Positions 24,721-33,667 are shown, numbered from the stretch's first letter. The stretch is DNA of 64,000 nucleotides from Sva-07 sp963717385 (GCA_963717385.1 CAVQWE010000005.1:248001-312000), one strand, 5' to 3'. Translations and numbers: made by a program. Notes: generated from the sequence alone by a model not told the origin.

Positions 24721-25212
24721 TCAGTCGGGGAGGCTGTCGACGTCGGCTTCGCCGTCGCGATAACGACGCACGAGTTCCGCGCTGAGCGCATCGAGTTGAT
24801 CGAATCGGGTCCGTCGATCAGACGACACGCGCACCTCGAACGCAGCGATGGCCTCGGTGAGCACGACGAGTTGTGCGTCGTCGAGCGACTTCAATCGACC
24901 GAGACCCTTCGAGGCGCACAGCTCGTCGAGTTCGACCGCCAGCGGGTGATCGCTGAGATCCTCGGTGGGCCGGGGCGGCCGGGCAGGTCCGCCGGTGAGA
25001 TGGCTCGACAACACCGTGCGCAGCTCCTCGTCGACCACCGAATCGGAGTGCTCGGTGCGGTGACGCGCCTCGGCCTTCACCAGGTCGAGGCGGGCCTGTG
25101 CGACACGTCGGGCGTACGACACCGCGTCGTCTTCGAGTTGGAGTTGCTGGCGAAGGCTGCGCAGGTCATCGAGCGAGAGTTCCGCAGGGTCGGGCAGCTG
25201 GGTCGTGGTCAC
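24721..25212 (-). CDS. RsiG-like c-di-GMP-binding anti-sigma protein
   Basis: A 163-residue helical protein matching the RsiG family, which in Streptomyces sequesters sigma WhiG when bound to cyclic-di-GMP. The published binding signature is E-x3-S-x2-R-x3-Q-x3-D on paired antiparallel helices. Here helix 1 has D28-x3-S32-x2-R35-x3-Q39-x3-D43, and the C-terminal helix has E126-x3-S130-x2-R133-x3-F137-x3-D141. The family C-terminus RRYRDGEADVDSL is also present. GTG 25212 overlaps the MoaD-like stop (GTGA). No WhiG-type sigma or cyclic-di-GMP enzyme is in the window. Binding should be tested, since two positions deviate. Confidence 0.75.
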   Translation of the reverse strand: MTTTQLPDPAELSLDDLRSLRQQLQLEDDAVSYARRVAQARLDLVKAEARHRTEHSDSVVDEELRTVLSSHLTGGPARPPRPTEDLSDHPLAVELDELCASKGLGRLKSLDDAQLVVLTEAIAAFEVRVSSDRRTRFDQLDALSAELVRRYRDGEADVDSLPD

Positions 25213-25451
25213 GTGGATCCTCCGGACACGGGTGGCAGGACCGCCACCTCGTCATGTTGACCGACGGGTGCGTCGATCGAGATTGCCTCGCCGTTCACCC
25301 ACACTCGACAGGTGCCGAGTACTTCGGTGAACCGATCGCCGTAGCGCTGTTCTGCAGCTGCGAGCACCTCGCGAACCGTGGCGCCGTCGACGACATCGGT
25401 TCCCGTCCCGGCAGCCTCACGGGCCGAAGCGAACAGGCGGAGGTTGGGCAC
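25209..25451 (-). CDS. MoaD/ThiS-family sulfur-carrier-like protein with extended tail
   Basis: A beta-grasp protein of about 80 residues. VPNLRLFASAREAAGTGTD is the MoaD N-terminus, ATVREVLAAAEQRYG the first helix, VWVNGEAI the central hairpin, and DEVAVLPPVSGG the normal end. Carriers finish in Gly-Gly, which is adenylated and thiocarboxylated; here Ser-Thr follow the Gly-Gly. The tail would have to be removed, or the protein is not a classical carrier. The second GTG (25451) is favoured over 25457 because a TACATT box lies 7 nt before it. The stop overlaps the RsiG-like gene. Confidence 0.8.
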   Translation of the reverse strand: MPNLRLFASAREAAGTGTDVVDGATVREVLAAAEQRYGDRFTEVLGTCRVWVNGEAISIDAPVGQHDEVAVLPPVSGGST

Positions 25452-25458
25452 GGACACC

Positions 25459-25464
25459 AATGTA
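25459..25464 (-). promoter_or_regulatory. -10 box TACATT for moaD-like/rsiG-like genes
   Basis: TACATT is followed by 7 nt and GTG 25451, deciding between two close start codons. Confidence 0.5.
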
Positions 25465-25522
25465 CAAGCGAGGTCTCCCCCCGGCCGGCTTCGCGGGGCG
25501 AAGCACGCTCGAGCCAGTCGGA

Positions 25523-26542
25523 TCACGCCGGCAAGCCGCCGGGAAGCACGCCGGCAACGAAGCCCACCATTGCGACCGCCAAGGTGGTGCCCAAGGCGAG
25601 CCGACGGGTGGAGTTCTCCTCCAGTCGATGCGTTGCGCCGTAGTAGCCCAATGACGGTTGGACGAGGATCCGCAGGGCCGCAAAGCCAACGATCACCATC
25701 CACCACGCCACGACCATCGCGACGACGCGCTCGTCGTGCGGCATCGGTGCCAAGCCATGCGTCCACCGATCGCTCAGACCGCGCAGGGCCACCGCCAGGT
25801 TGAGCACGATCATCGTGGCCAGCGTGGCCGTCCAACGGATGGGTAGGCCCGAACGCGAGGTTCCGTCGCCGAGCCCGGCACCGATCGACGCCATCGACCA
25901 ACGCAGTCGGGCGCCCGGACGCAGCACTCCACCCGAGAGCAACCAGTGCCCAGTGGCGAACAGGGCCTGAGCAGCGATCAGCGAACCCAGGATCCACCAT
26001 GGCGGCACGCCAAACGGCGAACGGCCGGTGAGCAGCACCACCACGAGCAGCATCACGAACACGCCGCGGCGGATTCCCTCGACCGCGACCAGCGCCCAGG
26101 CAGCGTTGGCGAGCGGGCGTCCGCTGTCCGTTTCGGCGGCGCTCGATCGACTTCGGGGTCGACGGGGGTCGAGCAGCCGGAGTCCGTGACGAGCCCGAGC
26201 GACCTCGCCGCGGTCGTCGACTCCGTGGACGCCGATCGAGCGGAGTCGATCGAGGCCGAGGAGATCCGCGACCACATCGGGCAGCATCGCCGACGGAACC
26301 GGACGAGCCCGCTGTGGAAGCGCCCAGAGTGCTGCGCCGAGTGCGGTCGCAGCCGCGAACGCCGCCAATTCGAAGCTCAACACGACCAGACCAATCACGT
26401 CGAACGTCATCGTGGTGCACCGCCACGCAAGCCAGAGCAACCACGCGGCGACACCCGCGACGCACGCGAGCCGTCCGGCCCAGCGAGTCGTCGCGTCCAA
26501 CGCACCGCGCTGCGCGCCGCCTGTTGCCGCCTTCCGCCACAT
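25523..26542 (-). CDS. polytopic membrane protein of unknown function
   Basis: About 339 residues with some seven hydrophobic spans, including LACVAGVAAWLLWLAW, IGLVVLSFELAAFAAATALG, GVFVMLLVVVLLTG, LGSLIAAQALFATGHWLL and AMVVAWWMVIVGFAALRIL. A cytoplasmic basic/acidic loop follows span 2. There are no catalytic motifs. The start is uncertain: ATG 26542 is used, but the frame is open to 26608 without a clear promoter-start match. It is divergent from the small membrane protein gene at 26611. No family is recognised. Confidence 0.65.
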   Translation of the reverse strand: MWRKAATGGAQRGALDATTRWAGRLACVAGVAAWLLWLAWRCTTMTFDVIGLVVLSFELAAFAAATALGAALWALPQRARPVPSAMLPDVVADLLGLDRLRSIGVHGVDDRGEVARARHGLRLLDPRRPRSRSSAAETDSGRPLANAAWALVAVEGIRRGVFVMLLVVVLLTGRSPFGVPPWWILGSLIAAQALFATGHWLLSGGVLRPGARLRWSMASIGAGLGDGTSRSGLPIRWTATLATMIVLNLAVALRGLSDRWTHGLAPMPHDERVVAMVVAWWMVIVGFAALRILVQPSLGYYGATHRLEENSTRRLALGTTLAVAMVGFVAGVLPGGLPA

Positions 26543-26595
26543 TCCGTCAGCAACATCGGTCGCTCGAGCGCCGGACTTGAGGCCGCAACGACCGC

Positions 26596-26601
26596 TAACC
26601 T
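26596..26601 (+). promoter_or_regulatory. -10 box TAACCT for the 26611-27578 operon
   Basis: TAACCT ends 9 nt before GTG 26611, giving a leader of at most a few bases. Confidence 0.4.
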
Positions 26602-26610
26602 GCCGCACCT

Positions 26611-26856
26611 GTGGGAACCGAGAAACGCGAACGCCAGAAAGCCAACCGAGCCCTGAAGCATCAGCAAGAGGTGCAATCTGCTGCCCGGCGCAAGATCTAC
26701 CGCAAGGTGGCGATCGGCGTGGCCGCTCTCGTTGCGATCATCTTGTTCGTCTGGATCGCCAGCACGATCGTCGGCACCGGCGATGACGACGAGCCACTCG
26801 ACCCGGACACGCCGATCGTCACCGTGGCAGAGACCACCGACACCACCGACGGCTGA
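26611..26856 (+). CDS. small membrane protein with basic N-terminus
   Basis: An 81-residue protein: a strongly charged N-terminus (GTEKRERQKANRALKHQQE), one transmembrane helix (VAIGVAALVAIILFVWIAS) and a short acidic Thr-rich outer tail. The topology is N-in/C-out. It is followed after 5 nt by the cyclophilin lipoprotein gene, so the two probably act together at the membrane; the same small protein plus PpiB pairing is common upstream of or near relA in actinobacteria. No enzymatic motif is visible. Confidence 0.75.
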   Translation: MGTEKRERQKANRALKHQQEVQSAARRKIYRKVAIGVAALVAIILFVWIASTIVGTGDDDEPLDPDTPIVTVAETTDTTDG

Positions 26857-26861
26857 CGGAC

Positions 26862-27578
26862 ATGACCTCGCGTCTCGCCGTTGCGGTTGCCGCAGTACTC
26901 GTCGTCGTCGCGGGTTGCGGTAGCGACTCCGACGTTCCCGCCGCCGACGCCACCGAGGCGACCACCAGTGGCGACACCGACGACGCGGCGACCGACGAGA
27001 CCTCCACGCAAGACGTCGCACCAAGCGACGCCGACTGCCCGCCGATCGCCGGCGCCGACTCACAGACGCGCGAGTTCGACTCGGCCCCGCCGTCGTGCCT
27101 CGATCCGGCCGCGTCGTACGAGGCAATCGTCACCACCAACCAGGGCGAGTTCACCATTGCGGTCGATCCGGAAACGGCGCCCGTGGCAGCGAACAACTTC
27201 GTGTACCTGGCACGCAATCAGTACTTCGACGACACCGTGTGCCATCGCATCATTCCCAACTTCGTGGTGCAGTGCGGCGACCCGACCGCCACCGGAACAG
27301 GTGGACCGGGGTACACGATCGTCGACGAGCCTCCGACCGTGCCGTACCAGATCGGCTCGATCGCGATGGCCAAGACCCCAGCACCCGACAGCGCCGGCAG
27401 CCAGTTCTTCATCATCACCGGATCGGACGGGGCGTCGCTGCCCCCCGAGTACGCGTTGTTCGGTCAGGTCGTCGACGGCTTCGACACCACCGTCGCAGCA
27501 ATGGCAGCAGCCGGAACGCCGACGGGTGAGCCGACCGAGCCGATCGCGATCGAGTCGATCCGCATCATTCAGAGCTAG
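26862..27578 (+). CDS. ppiB: cyclophilin-type peptidyl-prolyl isomerase lipoprotein
   Basis: An exported PPIase that catalyses proline cis/trans isomerisation in secreted proteins. The N-terminal signal ends in a lipobox (VVVAGC), followed by a Thr/Asp-rich linker of about 50 residues and the cyclophilin domain from residue 85. Signatures: FVYLARNQYFDDTVCHRIIPNFVVQCGDP, AMAKTPAPDSAGSQFFI and YALFGQVVDGFD. The catalytic Arg (HRIIPNF) is present. It is convergent with the mrp operon, with 22 nt between stops. Confidence 0.92.
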   Translation: MTSRLAVAVAAVLVVVAGCGSDSDVPAADATEATTSGDTDDAATDETSTQDVAPSDADCPPIAGADSQTREFDSAPPSCLDPAASYEAIVTTNQGEFTIAVDPETAPVAANNFVYLARNQYFDDTVCHRIIPNFVVQCGDPTATGTGGPGYTIVDEPPTVPYQIGSIAMAKTPAPDSAGSQFFIITGSDGASLPPEYALFGQVVDGFDTTVAAMAAAGTPTGEPTEPIAIESIRIIQS

Positions 27579-27600
27579 CGCAGGGCTCGTCGAGCGAGCG

Positions 27601-27942
27601 CTATTCGGCGCCGTCGAGCTCGGTGACCGCCTCGTCACGCGACAGATGATCGGGGCCGTCGAGCGCTGCAGGACTCTGGCGACGCGAAGCCCGGCTGAGC
27701 GCATGCGCACCGACCGGTGACGACAACAACTGCAGGATCACCACGAGCAGCAGCGTCGTGTACGCCAGCAGCGTGTCGATCGCGATCGCCGCCCCGATCG
27801 ACACCAGTACCAGCCCGAGGGTCGGCGCCTTGGCCGCAGCGTGCATACGCGACAACACATCGGGGAATCTGACCGCTCCGACGCCACCGATCATCGCCAA
27901 CGCCGACCCAACCACGATCAACAGGCCGCTGACCAGGCCCAT
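27601..27942 (-). CDS. mrpG: Mrp antiporter subunit G
   Basis: Small membrane subunit of the multisubunit Na+(K+)/H+ antiporter. Three hydrophobic spans (LVSGLLIVVGSALAMIGGVGAV, LGLVLVSIGAAIAI, TTLLLVVILQLLSSPVGAHAL) with the RFPDVLSRMHAAAKAPTLG family signature. 113 residues with a hydrophilic C-terminal tail. ATG 27942 shares a base with the mrpF stop. It is the last gene of the operon. Confidence 0.92.
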   Translation of the reverse strand: MGLVSGLLIVVGSALAMIGGVGAVRFPDVLSRMHAAAKAPTLGLVLVSIGAAIAIDTLLAYTTLLLVVILQLLSSPVGAHALSRASRRQSPAALDGPDHLSRDEAVTELDGAE

Positions 27943-28193
27943 CAGTTGCCTCGCCGTTCGACGAAACGCGACAACGCAGTGGTGCCGACGAAACCGACCA
28001 GTACCGCGACGAGCACGGTCTCGATCGTGATCCCGCTGTCGGATCTCGCCGCCGCGACGATGATGGCGATCACGACGACCGATTGCAGCCCGTCGAGCCC
28101 CACGACACGGTCGGACAGACTCGGCCCCTTGAGCAGACGGAACACGAACCCCGCAGCCCCGATCGCGAGCAACACGAGTGCCAGCGAGGTCAT
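27942..28193 (-). CDS. mrpF: Mrp antiporter subunit F
   Basis: An 83-residue membrane subunit with three spans and the conserved GPSLSDRVVGLDGL motif in the first loop. The start overlaps the mrpE stop (ATGA). Required for assembly of the antiporter complex in characterised systems. Confidence 0.92.
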   Translation of the reverse strand: MTSLALVLLAIGAAGFVFRLLKGPSLSDRVVGLDGLQSVVVIAIIVAAARSDSGITIETVLVAVLVGFVGTTALSRFVERRGN

Positions 28194-28750
28194 GGTGCAT
28201 CTCCCAGCGACGCTGCAACGACCAGATCGAGATCTGCGCGCTGCTCCTTGGTACCGAACGCACGCACGGCGAGACGCTCGAGTCGAAGAACGTCGAGTCG
28301 CAACGACTCGACATCGGTGAAGTGAAGTGCGTGCACGTACAACACCGGAGGCTCGTCGGCGTCGGGGCGGCGAACATCGATGGTCAGCGTGCCGGGCGTG
28401 AGCGTGATCGCGTTGCCGACCAGCGTGACCAAGCCGTCGGTTGCGACGTGCATCGGCACCGAGATGATCGCCCGGCGGCGTCGGGGACGCGGGGTGATCA
28501 CCTCCCAGGCAACCTCCAGACTGGACTTCACCAACTGCACCAGGAAGTAGCCGATGAACACCAGCGCCGACAGCGGGTGGAACGAGGTGAGCGTCGTCGA
28601 GCGCACCCCGGTGGGGCGAGCGACGAGCACCACGAACGAGGCGACCCCCAGGCCGGCCAGCAGGTTCGCAAAACCGAAGTCGCCCCACAGCAATGCCCAC
28701 ACCAGCGTGAGCCAGATCACGAGCGCCGGGAGACGGACGCTGGGTGTCAT
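28190..28750 (-). CDS. mrpE: Mrp antiporter subunit E
   Basis: A 186-residue subunit: two or three N-terminal spans (LVIWLTLVWALLWG, LLAGLGVASFVVLVA), then a span (LVFIGYFLVQLVKSSLEVAWEVI) and a cytoplasmic domain with the family motif VPMHVATDGLVTLVGNAITLTPGTLTIDV. ATG 28750 overlaps the mrpD stop (ATGA). Confidence 0.92.
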   Translation of the reverse strand: MTPSVRLPALVIWLTLVWALLWGDFGFANLLAGLGVASFVVLVARPTGVRSTTLTSFHPLSALVFIGYFLVQLVKSSLEVAWEVITPRPRRRRAIISVPMHVATDGLVTLVGNAITLTPGTLTIDVRRPDADEPPVLYVHALHFTDVESLRLDVLRLERLAVRAFGTKEQRADLDLVVAASLGDAP

Positions 28751-30276
28751 CCGTCGTCCCCCTTCGTCGCCACATCGGAATGGCTGCCGCCGAGAACGGT
28801 CTCGACGTACCGGTCCGGTGACAACAAGTCCTGCGCTGTTCGTTCGGCGTAGTCGTAGAGCGGGCCGGCGAACACCATCAGCGCCACCGACATCGCCACC
28901 ACGCCGGCCGCAGCGCCGGTCATCAGCCGCGGGACCCGCGAGTCGTCCGATTCGATCCACGTCGCGATCGCCGGATCTTCGGGCTCGCCCCAGAACACGC
29001 CGGACCAGATCCGCACCATCACGTACATCGTCAGCAAGCTGACGAGCAGGCTCACCGCGACGATCGCCCATTCGTCGGACTCGATTCCCGCCCCGACGAG
29101 CGCGAACTTGCCGACGAAACCGGAGAACGGTGGCAATCCCGCGATGCTCAACGCCGGCAACGCGAACAGCACTGCGATCATCGGGGCGCTGCGCACCAGG
29201 CCGCCGATGCGCGACAACCGATCGGAACCGGCGCGACGCTCGACCAGACCAGCGACGAGGAACAGCGCCGTCTTCACCACGATGTGGTGCACCACGTAGA
29301 ACACCGCACCAGCAATGCCGGCAAGGGTGAACAGCGCGAGCCCGAAGATCATGTAGCCGATGTGGCTGACGATGTGGAACGACAGCATCCGTCGCATGTC
29401 GTCCTGAGCCAGCGCGCCGAGGACACCGACCACCATCGTGAACCCGGCGAGCACCAACAGGAACGACCCTTGCTGTGCGTCGATCGGGAACAGCAGTGTC
29501 TGGGACCGGATGATCGCGTACACCCCCACCTTCGTGAGCAGGCCGGCGAACACGGCAGTGATCGCACCGGGAGCCGTCGGATAGCTGTCGGGCAACCAGA
29601 AGAAGAGCGGGAACAACCCCGCCTTGATGCCGAACACCAGGATCAACAGGAGTGAGAACCCGACGCGAACGCCGCTCGACAGCTCGGGGATCCGCTGTGA
29701 CAGCTCGGCCATGTTGACCGTGCCGGTCGCCGAGTAGATCAACGCGAGGGCGGTGATGAAGAACGTGGACGCGATGAGGCTGATGACCACGTACGACATG
29801 CCGGAACGCACTTGCCCCGGCCGCCCGCCGAGCGTGAGCAGCACGTAGCTCGCCACGAGCATCATCTCGAACGCCACGAACAGGTTGAACAGGTCACCGG
29901 TGACGAAACTCGCCGACACCCCGGCCGCGAGCACGAGGTAGATCGGATTGAACGCAGCAAAGCGCGACTCTTCGGCGCCCTGGCCGATCGCGTAGACGAG
30001 TACCGACATCATCATCAGCGACGACACCAACAGCATCACTGCCGACAGCCGGTCGACCGCCAGCGTGATACCGAGCGGCACCTTCCAGCCGCCGGCCTGC
30101 ATCACCAACATGTCGTCGCCGTCGACCTCGATGAACAACGCGATGCTGACCACCACGTTCGCCGTCAGTGCGGCGAGCGAGATGGCGCGCTGCACCCAAC
30201 GGTAGGGCGCTGCGATGACACCGAGGGAAGCACCGATCAACGGCACGATCACCGGGAGTGCCACGAGCGAGTTCAT
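28747..30276 (-). CDS. mrpD: Mrp antiporter subunit D (NuoN/M-like)
   Basis: A 509-residue proton-translocating subunit homologous to complex I NuoN/M/L. About 14 spans. Landmarks are FNLFVAFEMMLVASYVLLTLGG (with the conserved Glu), FGIKAGLFPLFFWLPDSYPTAPG (Lys and the LPD loop) and HIVVKTALFLVAGLVE. ATG 30276 overlaps the mrpC stop. With MrpA it forms the ion-translocating pair. Confidence 0.95.
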   Translation of the reverse strand: MNSLVALPVIVPLIGASLGVIAAPYRWVQRAISLAALTANVVVSIALFIEVDGDDMLVMQAGGWKVPLGITLAVDRLSAVMLLVSSLMMMSVLVYAIGQGAEESRFAAFNPIYLVLAAGVSASFVTGDLFNLFVAFEMMLVASYVLLTLGGRPGQVRSGMSYVVISLIASTFFITALALIYSATGTVNMAELSQRIPELSSGVRVGFSLLLILVFGIKAGLFPLFFWLPDSYPTAPGAITAVFAGLLTKVGVYAIIRSQTLLFPIDAQQGSFLLVLAGFTMVVGVLGALAQDDMRRMLSFHIVSHIGYMIFGLALFTLAGIAGAVFYVVHHIVVKTALFLVAGLVERRAGSDRLSRIGGLVRSAPMIAVLFALPALSIAGLPPFSGFVGKFALVGAGIESDEWAIVAVSLLVSLLTMYVMVRIWSGVFWGEPEDPAIATWIESDDSRVPRLMTGAAAGVVAMSVALMVFAGPLYDYAERTAQDLLSPDRYVETVLGGSHSDVATKGDDG

Positions 30277-30692
30277 CGTCGATCCTCTTCGACCGCTTGC
30301 TCGCGTTCGGCCATCGCTTCTTCCTCGACGACCTGGTCGGCTTCGGCATGCCGGGCGATGTAGCGATCTTCGACATCGTCTTCGACGACGTCGTCGTGGG
30401 TCAGACGCCAACTCCGATACCCGAGCGCCAGCAAGAACGCCGTGACACCGAACGTGATCACGATCGAAGTGAGCGCCAGGGCCTGCGGCACCGGGTCGGC
30501 GAACTCGGATGGATCGGCGGTGCCGATGATCGGGGCCAGGCCGCGACCGTTGCCCGATGTGAGCAGCACGATGTTCGACCCGTGACCGATCAGCCCGACG
30601 CCGATCAAGATCCGCGACAGACGGCGCTGCAGCAGCAAGTACGTACCGGTGGCGAACAAGAAGGCCGCAGCGAACGCCAGGAGCACGCTCAT
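30273..30692 (-). CDS. mrpC: Mrp antiporter subunit C (NuoK-like)
   Basis: A 139-residue NuoK-like subunit with three spans and LIGVGLIGHGSNIVLL and QALALTSIVITFGVTAFLLALGYR, including a conserved Glu/Asp-poor middle helix. The C-terminal tail is long and acidic (EDDVEDRYIARHAEADQ), an extension over many homologs. ATG 30692 overlaps the mrpB stop. Confidence 0.93.
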   Translation of the reverse strand: MSVLLAFAAAFLFATGTYLLLQRRLSRILIGVGLIGHGSNIVLLTSGNGRGLAPIIGTADPSEFADPVPQALALTSIVITFGVTAFLLALGYRSWRLTHDDVVEDDVEDRYIARHAEADQVVEEEAMAEREQAVEEDRR

Positions 30693-31192
30693 CGGCGCGC
30701 CGCCGGATCGTCGCTGCCGTCGTCGGTGGCATCGGGCGCGTCAGGGTGGTCCTCGCCGAACGCAGCGAACGCCATCAGGATCAGCCCGATCACCACGAAG
30801 TCGACACCGAGGTCGAAGGACAGCGCGCTGGTGACCTTGACCTTGTCGAAGATCGGCACATGGAACTCGACCTCGCCGTGTTCCAGGATCGATCCGCCGA
30901 GCAGCAGTGGAACGAGCGCTGTGAACGCTGACGCGAACAGTCCCACACCCAAGAAGACGTGCGGCGGCAGCCGGAACGTCGAACGAACCGCTTCTGCTCC
31001 GCCGGCGACGTAGCGCAAGGCGAGTGCGGCGCCGACGACCAGGCCGCCGACGAATCCGCCGCCCGGCCGGTTGTGGCCGGCGAACACGAAGTACAGAGCC
31101 AGCACCAGGATCGACGGGTACAGGATCTTGATCGACGTGTCGAGGATCAGGATCCGCCGCGACGCCCGAGGATCCCAGATGCGGGTGCTCAT
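30689..31192 (-). CDS. mrpB: Mrp antiporter subunit B
   Basis: A 167-residue membrane subunit with four spans. YFVFAGHNRPGGGFVGGLVVGAALALRYVAGG is the family signature and FDLGVDFVVIGLILMAFAAFGE the last span. It is a separate gene rather than a fusion to MrpA. ATG 31192 overlaps the mrpA stop (ATGA). Confidence 0.94.
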   Translation of the reverse strand: MSTRIWDPRASRRILILDTSIKILYPSILVLALYFVFAGHNRPGGGFVGGLVVGAALALRYVAGGAEAVRSTFRLPPHVFLGVGLFASAFTALVPLLLGGSILEHGEVEFHVPIFDKVKVTSALSFDLGVDFVVIGLILMAFAAFGEDHPDAPDATDDGSDDPAARR

Positions 31193-33579
31193 CGCAGTGC
31201 CTCGGGCAGCTTGGTGTCGTCACCGACATCGAGGACCTCTTCGAACACGGGGGCACCGGTGTCGTCACGGCGACGACCGGGGCGCGCCAGGCTCACCGCA
31301 CCGATGGCGGCAACGAGCAGCACGGTGATCTCGCCCATCGTGTCCCAGCCACGGAAGTCGACGAGGATCACATTGACCACGTTCGAGCCCTTGCCCTTGG
31401 GCAACGAGTTCTCGATCATCACCTCCGACATCGACGGTTCGTCGACATCGGACCGGGCGTTGCTGGCAGACAGCGCGAAGACGAACACCGCCACCCCAAC
31501 GGCGCCGGCAACGACGATGCGCATCGGTGCGGCGATCGCTGGCGCACGATGGCGCCACGAACGGGGCAGGAACCGCAGAACCAACACGAACAACACGGTG
31601 CTCAGGGTCTCGATCGAGAACTGGGTGAGCGCCAGGTCGGGTGCGCCCTGGGCGACGTACAGACCGGCCATCGCGTAGCCGACCGCACCGAGCATCAGTG
31701 CCGCAGCGATGCGGTGGCGCACGATGCAGGCGCCGAGACCGGCCGCCACCATGACCCCGACCAGCGCCACGTGCGCCGGCGTCTCGATGAACTGCGGCAA
31801 CGAGTCGAGCTCGGACGCGAACGCGCCGAGCGGCACGACCGTGACGGTGAGCATGATGATCGCCAGGTAGATCGGCAGCGAACCGTTCTGCACCGTTGCG
31901 GTCACTCGGGTGGCGACAACCGAAATCGCTCGCAACACCGCGAGGTAACCCTGCTCGGACGACGGGATGGGTCGCAGACCTGCCGAGGCTCGGGCCTGCG
32001 CGTCGGCGACCGGGCCCCGCAGCAGGGTCAGCGCCACACCGCAGGCGATGATCACCGCCGACAGCAACAGCGCCGTGTTGAAGCCGGCGAACAGCTCGAC
32101 CGCTTTGGGTTCGGAGCCCGGATACAGCGCGATCGTGGCACCTTCGATCAGTCCATCGACGAGCACCGGGGCGACGCCGAACAGCACCGTTGCGACCGAC
32201 AACACGATCGAGGGGCCCACGAACAGCGCCGAAGGTGCAGCGGCGTCGACCGAAACGACCGGGTGCTCGTGTTCGCCGAACTTGCCGAACACGCCGAGCA
32301 CGAAACGGGCCGAGTACGCAAAGGTCAGGATCGATGCAAGGACGATGACCACGAGCGCAGCGGTGCCGCCTGCGAAGTCGCCGTACTCGAGGTAGCCATC
32401 GAGGGCCTTCTCCTTGGCGATGAACCCGAACATCGGCGGCAGGCCCGCCATCGACGCGGCGCTGATCACCGCGACGACCTTCACCGACCGCCACCCCGTT
32501 GCCGGGGCGAAGCCGTGCAGCTCACGGATGTCGCGGGTGCCGGCCTGGTGGTCGACGATGCCGACCACCATGAACAGCGCTGCCTTGAACGCTCCGTGGG
32601 CGAGGATCAAGATGACGCCGGCCTCGGCGATGTGAGAGTCGCCGACACCGAACAGCAGCATCATGAACCCGAGCTGACTGACCGTGCCATACGCGAGCAG
32701 GAGCTTGAGGTCGTGCTGACGCAACGCCCGCAGGCCACCAACGAGCATCGTGGTGGCACCGACCACGATGACGAACCAACGCCAGCTGCCGGCGATTGCG
32801 AACATCGGCGCCAGGCGCGCCACGAGATACACACCGGCTTTCACCATGGTCGCCGAGTGCAGGTAGGCGCTCACGGGTGTCGGGGCCACCATCGCTGCGG
32901 GGAGCCAACTGCTGAACGGTGCTTGAGCCGACTTCGTGAACGCCCCGACGAGGACCAGGACCACGCCGACGTTCACCGTCGTGCCCGTCGGTGGGTTGGC
33001 GAGCAGCTCGGAGATCAGGTAGGTGCCACCCTCCTGGCCGATGATGATCAGCCCAGCCAGCATCACGAGCCCGCCCGCACCGGTGATGAAGATCGCCTGG
33101 AGTGCAGCGGCGCGAGCCCGGGGGTTCGTGTCTCCGTTGCCGATCAGCAGAAACGACGTGATCGACGTGAGCTCCCAGAACACGAACAGCGCGATCAGCT
33201 GATCCGACAGGACCACGCCGAGCATCGCCCCGGCGAAGAGCGTGAGAACGCCGGCCAGCCGCCCGAGCCCAGGCTGGTCGTGGCTGAAGTAACCGAGCGA
33301 GTAGATGCAGATGAGGAGTCCGATGCCGGACACGAGCGCCACCATCACGAGTGCGAACGCATCGAGGCGCAGATCGATCGTGATGCCGAGCTGCTCGACC
33401 CAGGCGAACGACTCGGTGACCGGCCGCTCGTCGAGCACCTGACCTGCCTTGGTCGCCGCCCAGATCACGGTGGCGAGCGGGGCGATGGCGGCCACCAGAA
33501 ATGCTGTTCGGCCGAGTGTTCGACCACCGGCAACAATGCCGATGCCGACGACGAGGTGGAGGACGAGCAGGGCGAACAT
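31189..33579 (-). CDS. mrpA: Mrp antiporter subunit A (NuoL-like)
   Basis: A 796-residue subunit combining a NuoL-like proton channel with a C-terminal MrpB/NuoJ-like module. Landmarks: FVFWELTSITSFLLIGNGD, FTKSAQAPFSSWLPAAMVAPTPVSAYLHSATMVKAGVYLVARL and FGVGDSHIAEAGVILILAHGAFKAALFMVVG in the channel, and ALTQFSIETLSTVLFVLVLRFLP near the end. It heads the operon mrpABCDEFG, all joined by start/stop overlaps. A TATCGT box lies 12 nt before ATG 33579, giving a short leader. The complex couples proton entry to Na+ or K+ export for pH and salt homeostasis, consistent with a marine or saline habitat. Confidence 0.96.
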   Translation of the reverse strand: MFALLVLHLVVGIGIVAGGRTLGRTAFLVAAIAPLATVIWAATKAGQVLDERPVTESFAWVEQLGITIDLRLDAFALVMVALVSGIGLLICIYSLGYFSHDQPGLGRLAGVLTLFAGAMLGVVLSDQLIALFVFWELTSITSFLLIGNGDTNPRARAAALQAIFITGAGGLVMLAGLIIIGQEGGTYLISELLANPPTGTTVNVGVVLVLVGAFTKSAQAPFSSWLPAAMVAPTPVSAYLHSATMVKAGVYLVARLAPMFAIAGSWRWFVIVVGATTMLVGGLRALRQHDLKLLLAYGTVSQLGFMMLLFGVGDSHIAEAGVILILAHGAFKAALFMVVGIVDHQAGTRDIRELHGFAPATGWRSVKVVAVISAASMAGLPPMFGFIAKEKALDGYLEYGDFAGGTAALVVIVLASILTFAYSARFVLGVFGKFGEHEHPVVSVDAAAPSALFVGPSIVLSVATVLFGVAPVLVDGLIEGATIALYPGSEPKAVELFAGFNTALLLSAVIIACGVALTLLRGPVADAQARASAGLRPIPSSEQGYLAVLRAISVVATRVTATVQNGSLPIYLAIIMLTVTVVPLGAFASELDSLPQFIETPAHVALVGVMVAAGLGACIVRHRIAAALMLGAVGYAMAGLYVAQGAPDLALTQFSIETLSTVLFVLVLRFLPRSWRHRAPAIAAPMRIVVAGAVGVAVFVFALSASNARSDVDEPSMSEVMIENSLPKGKGSNVVNVILVDFRGWDTMGEITVLLVAAIGAVSLARPGRRRDDTGAPVFEEVLDVGDDTKLPEALR

Positions 33580-33667
33580 CTGGCAACGGCGACGATACGC
33601 CGTTCACCCCTCGCCGACGGCACTTCTCGCTCGTCTGACCGCTTTGGCCCGGTTACCAACGGGTAGC

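Noticed and set aside
31549..33666. 705-codon plus-strand ORF opposite mrpA
   Set aside because: Composition is Arg/Asp/His-rich without any domain, and the opposite strand encodes an unmistakable MrpA. High GC content produces long antisense frames.
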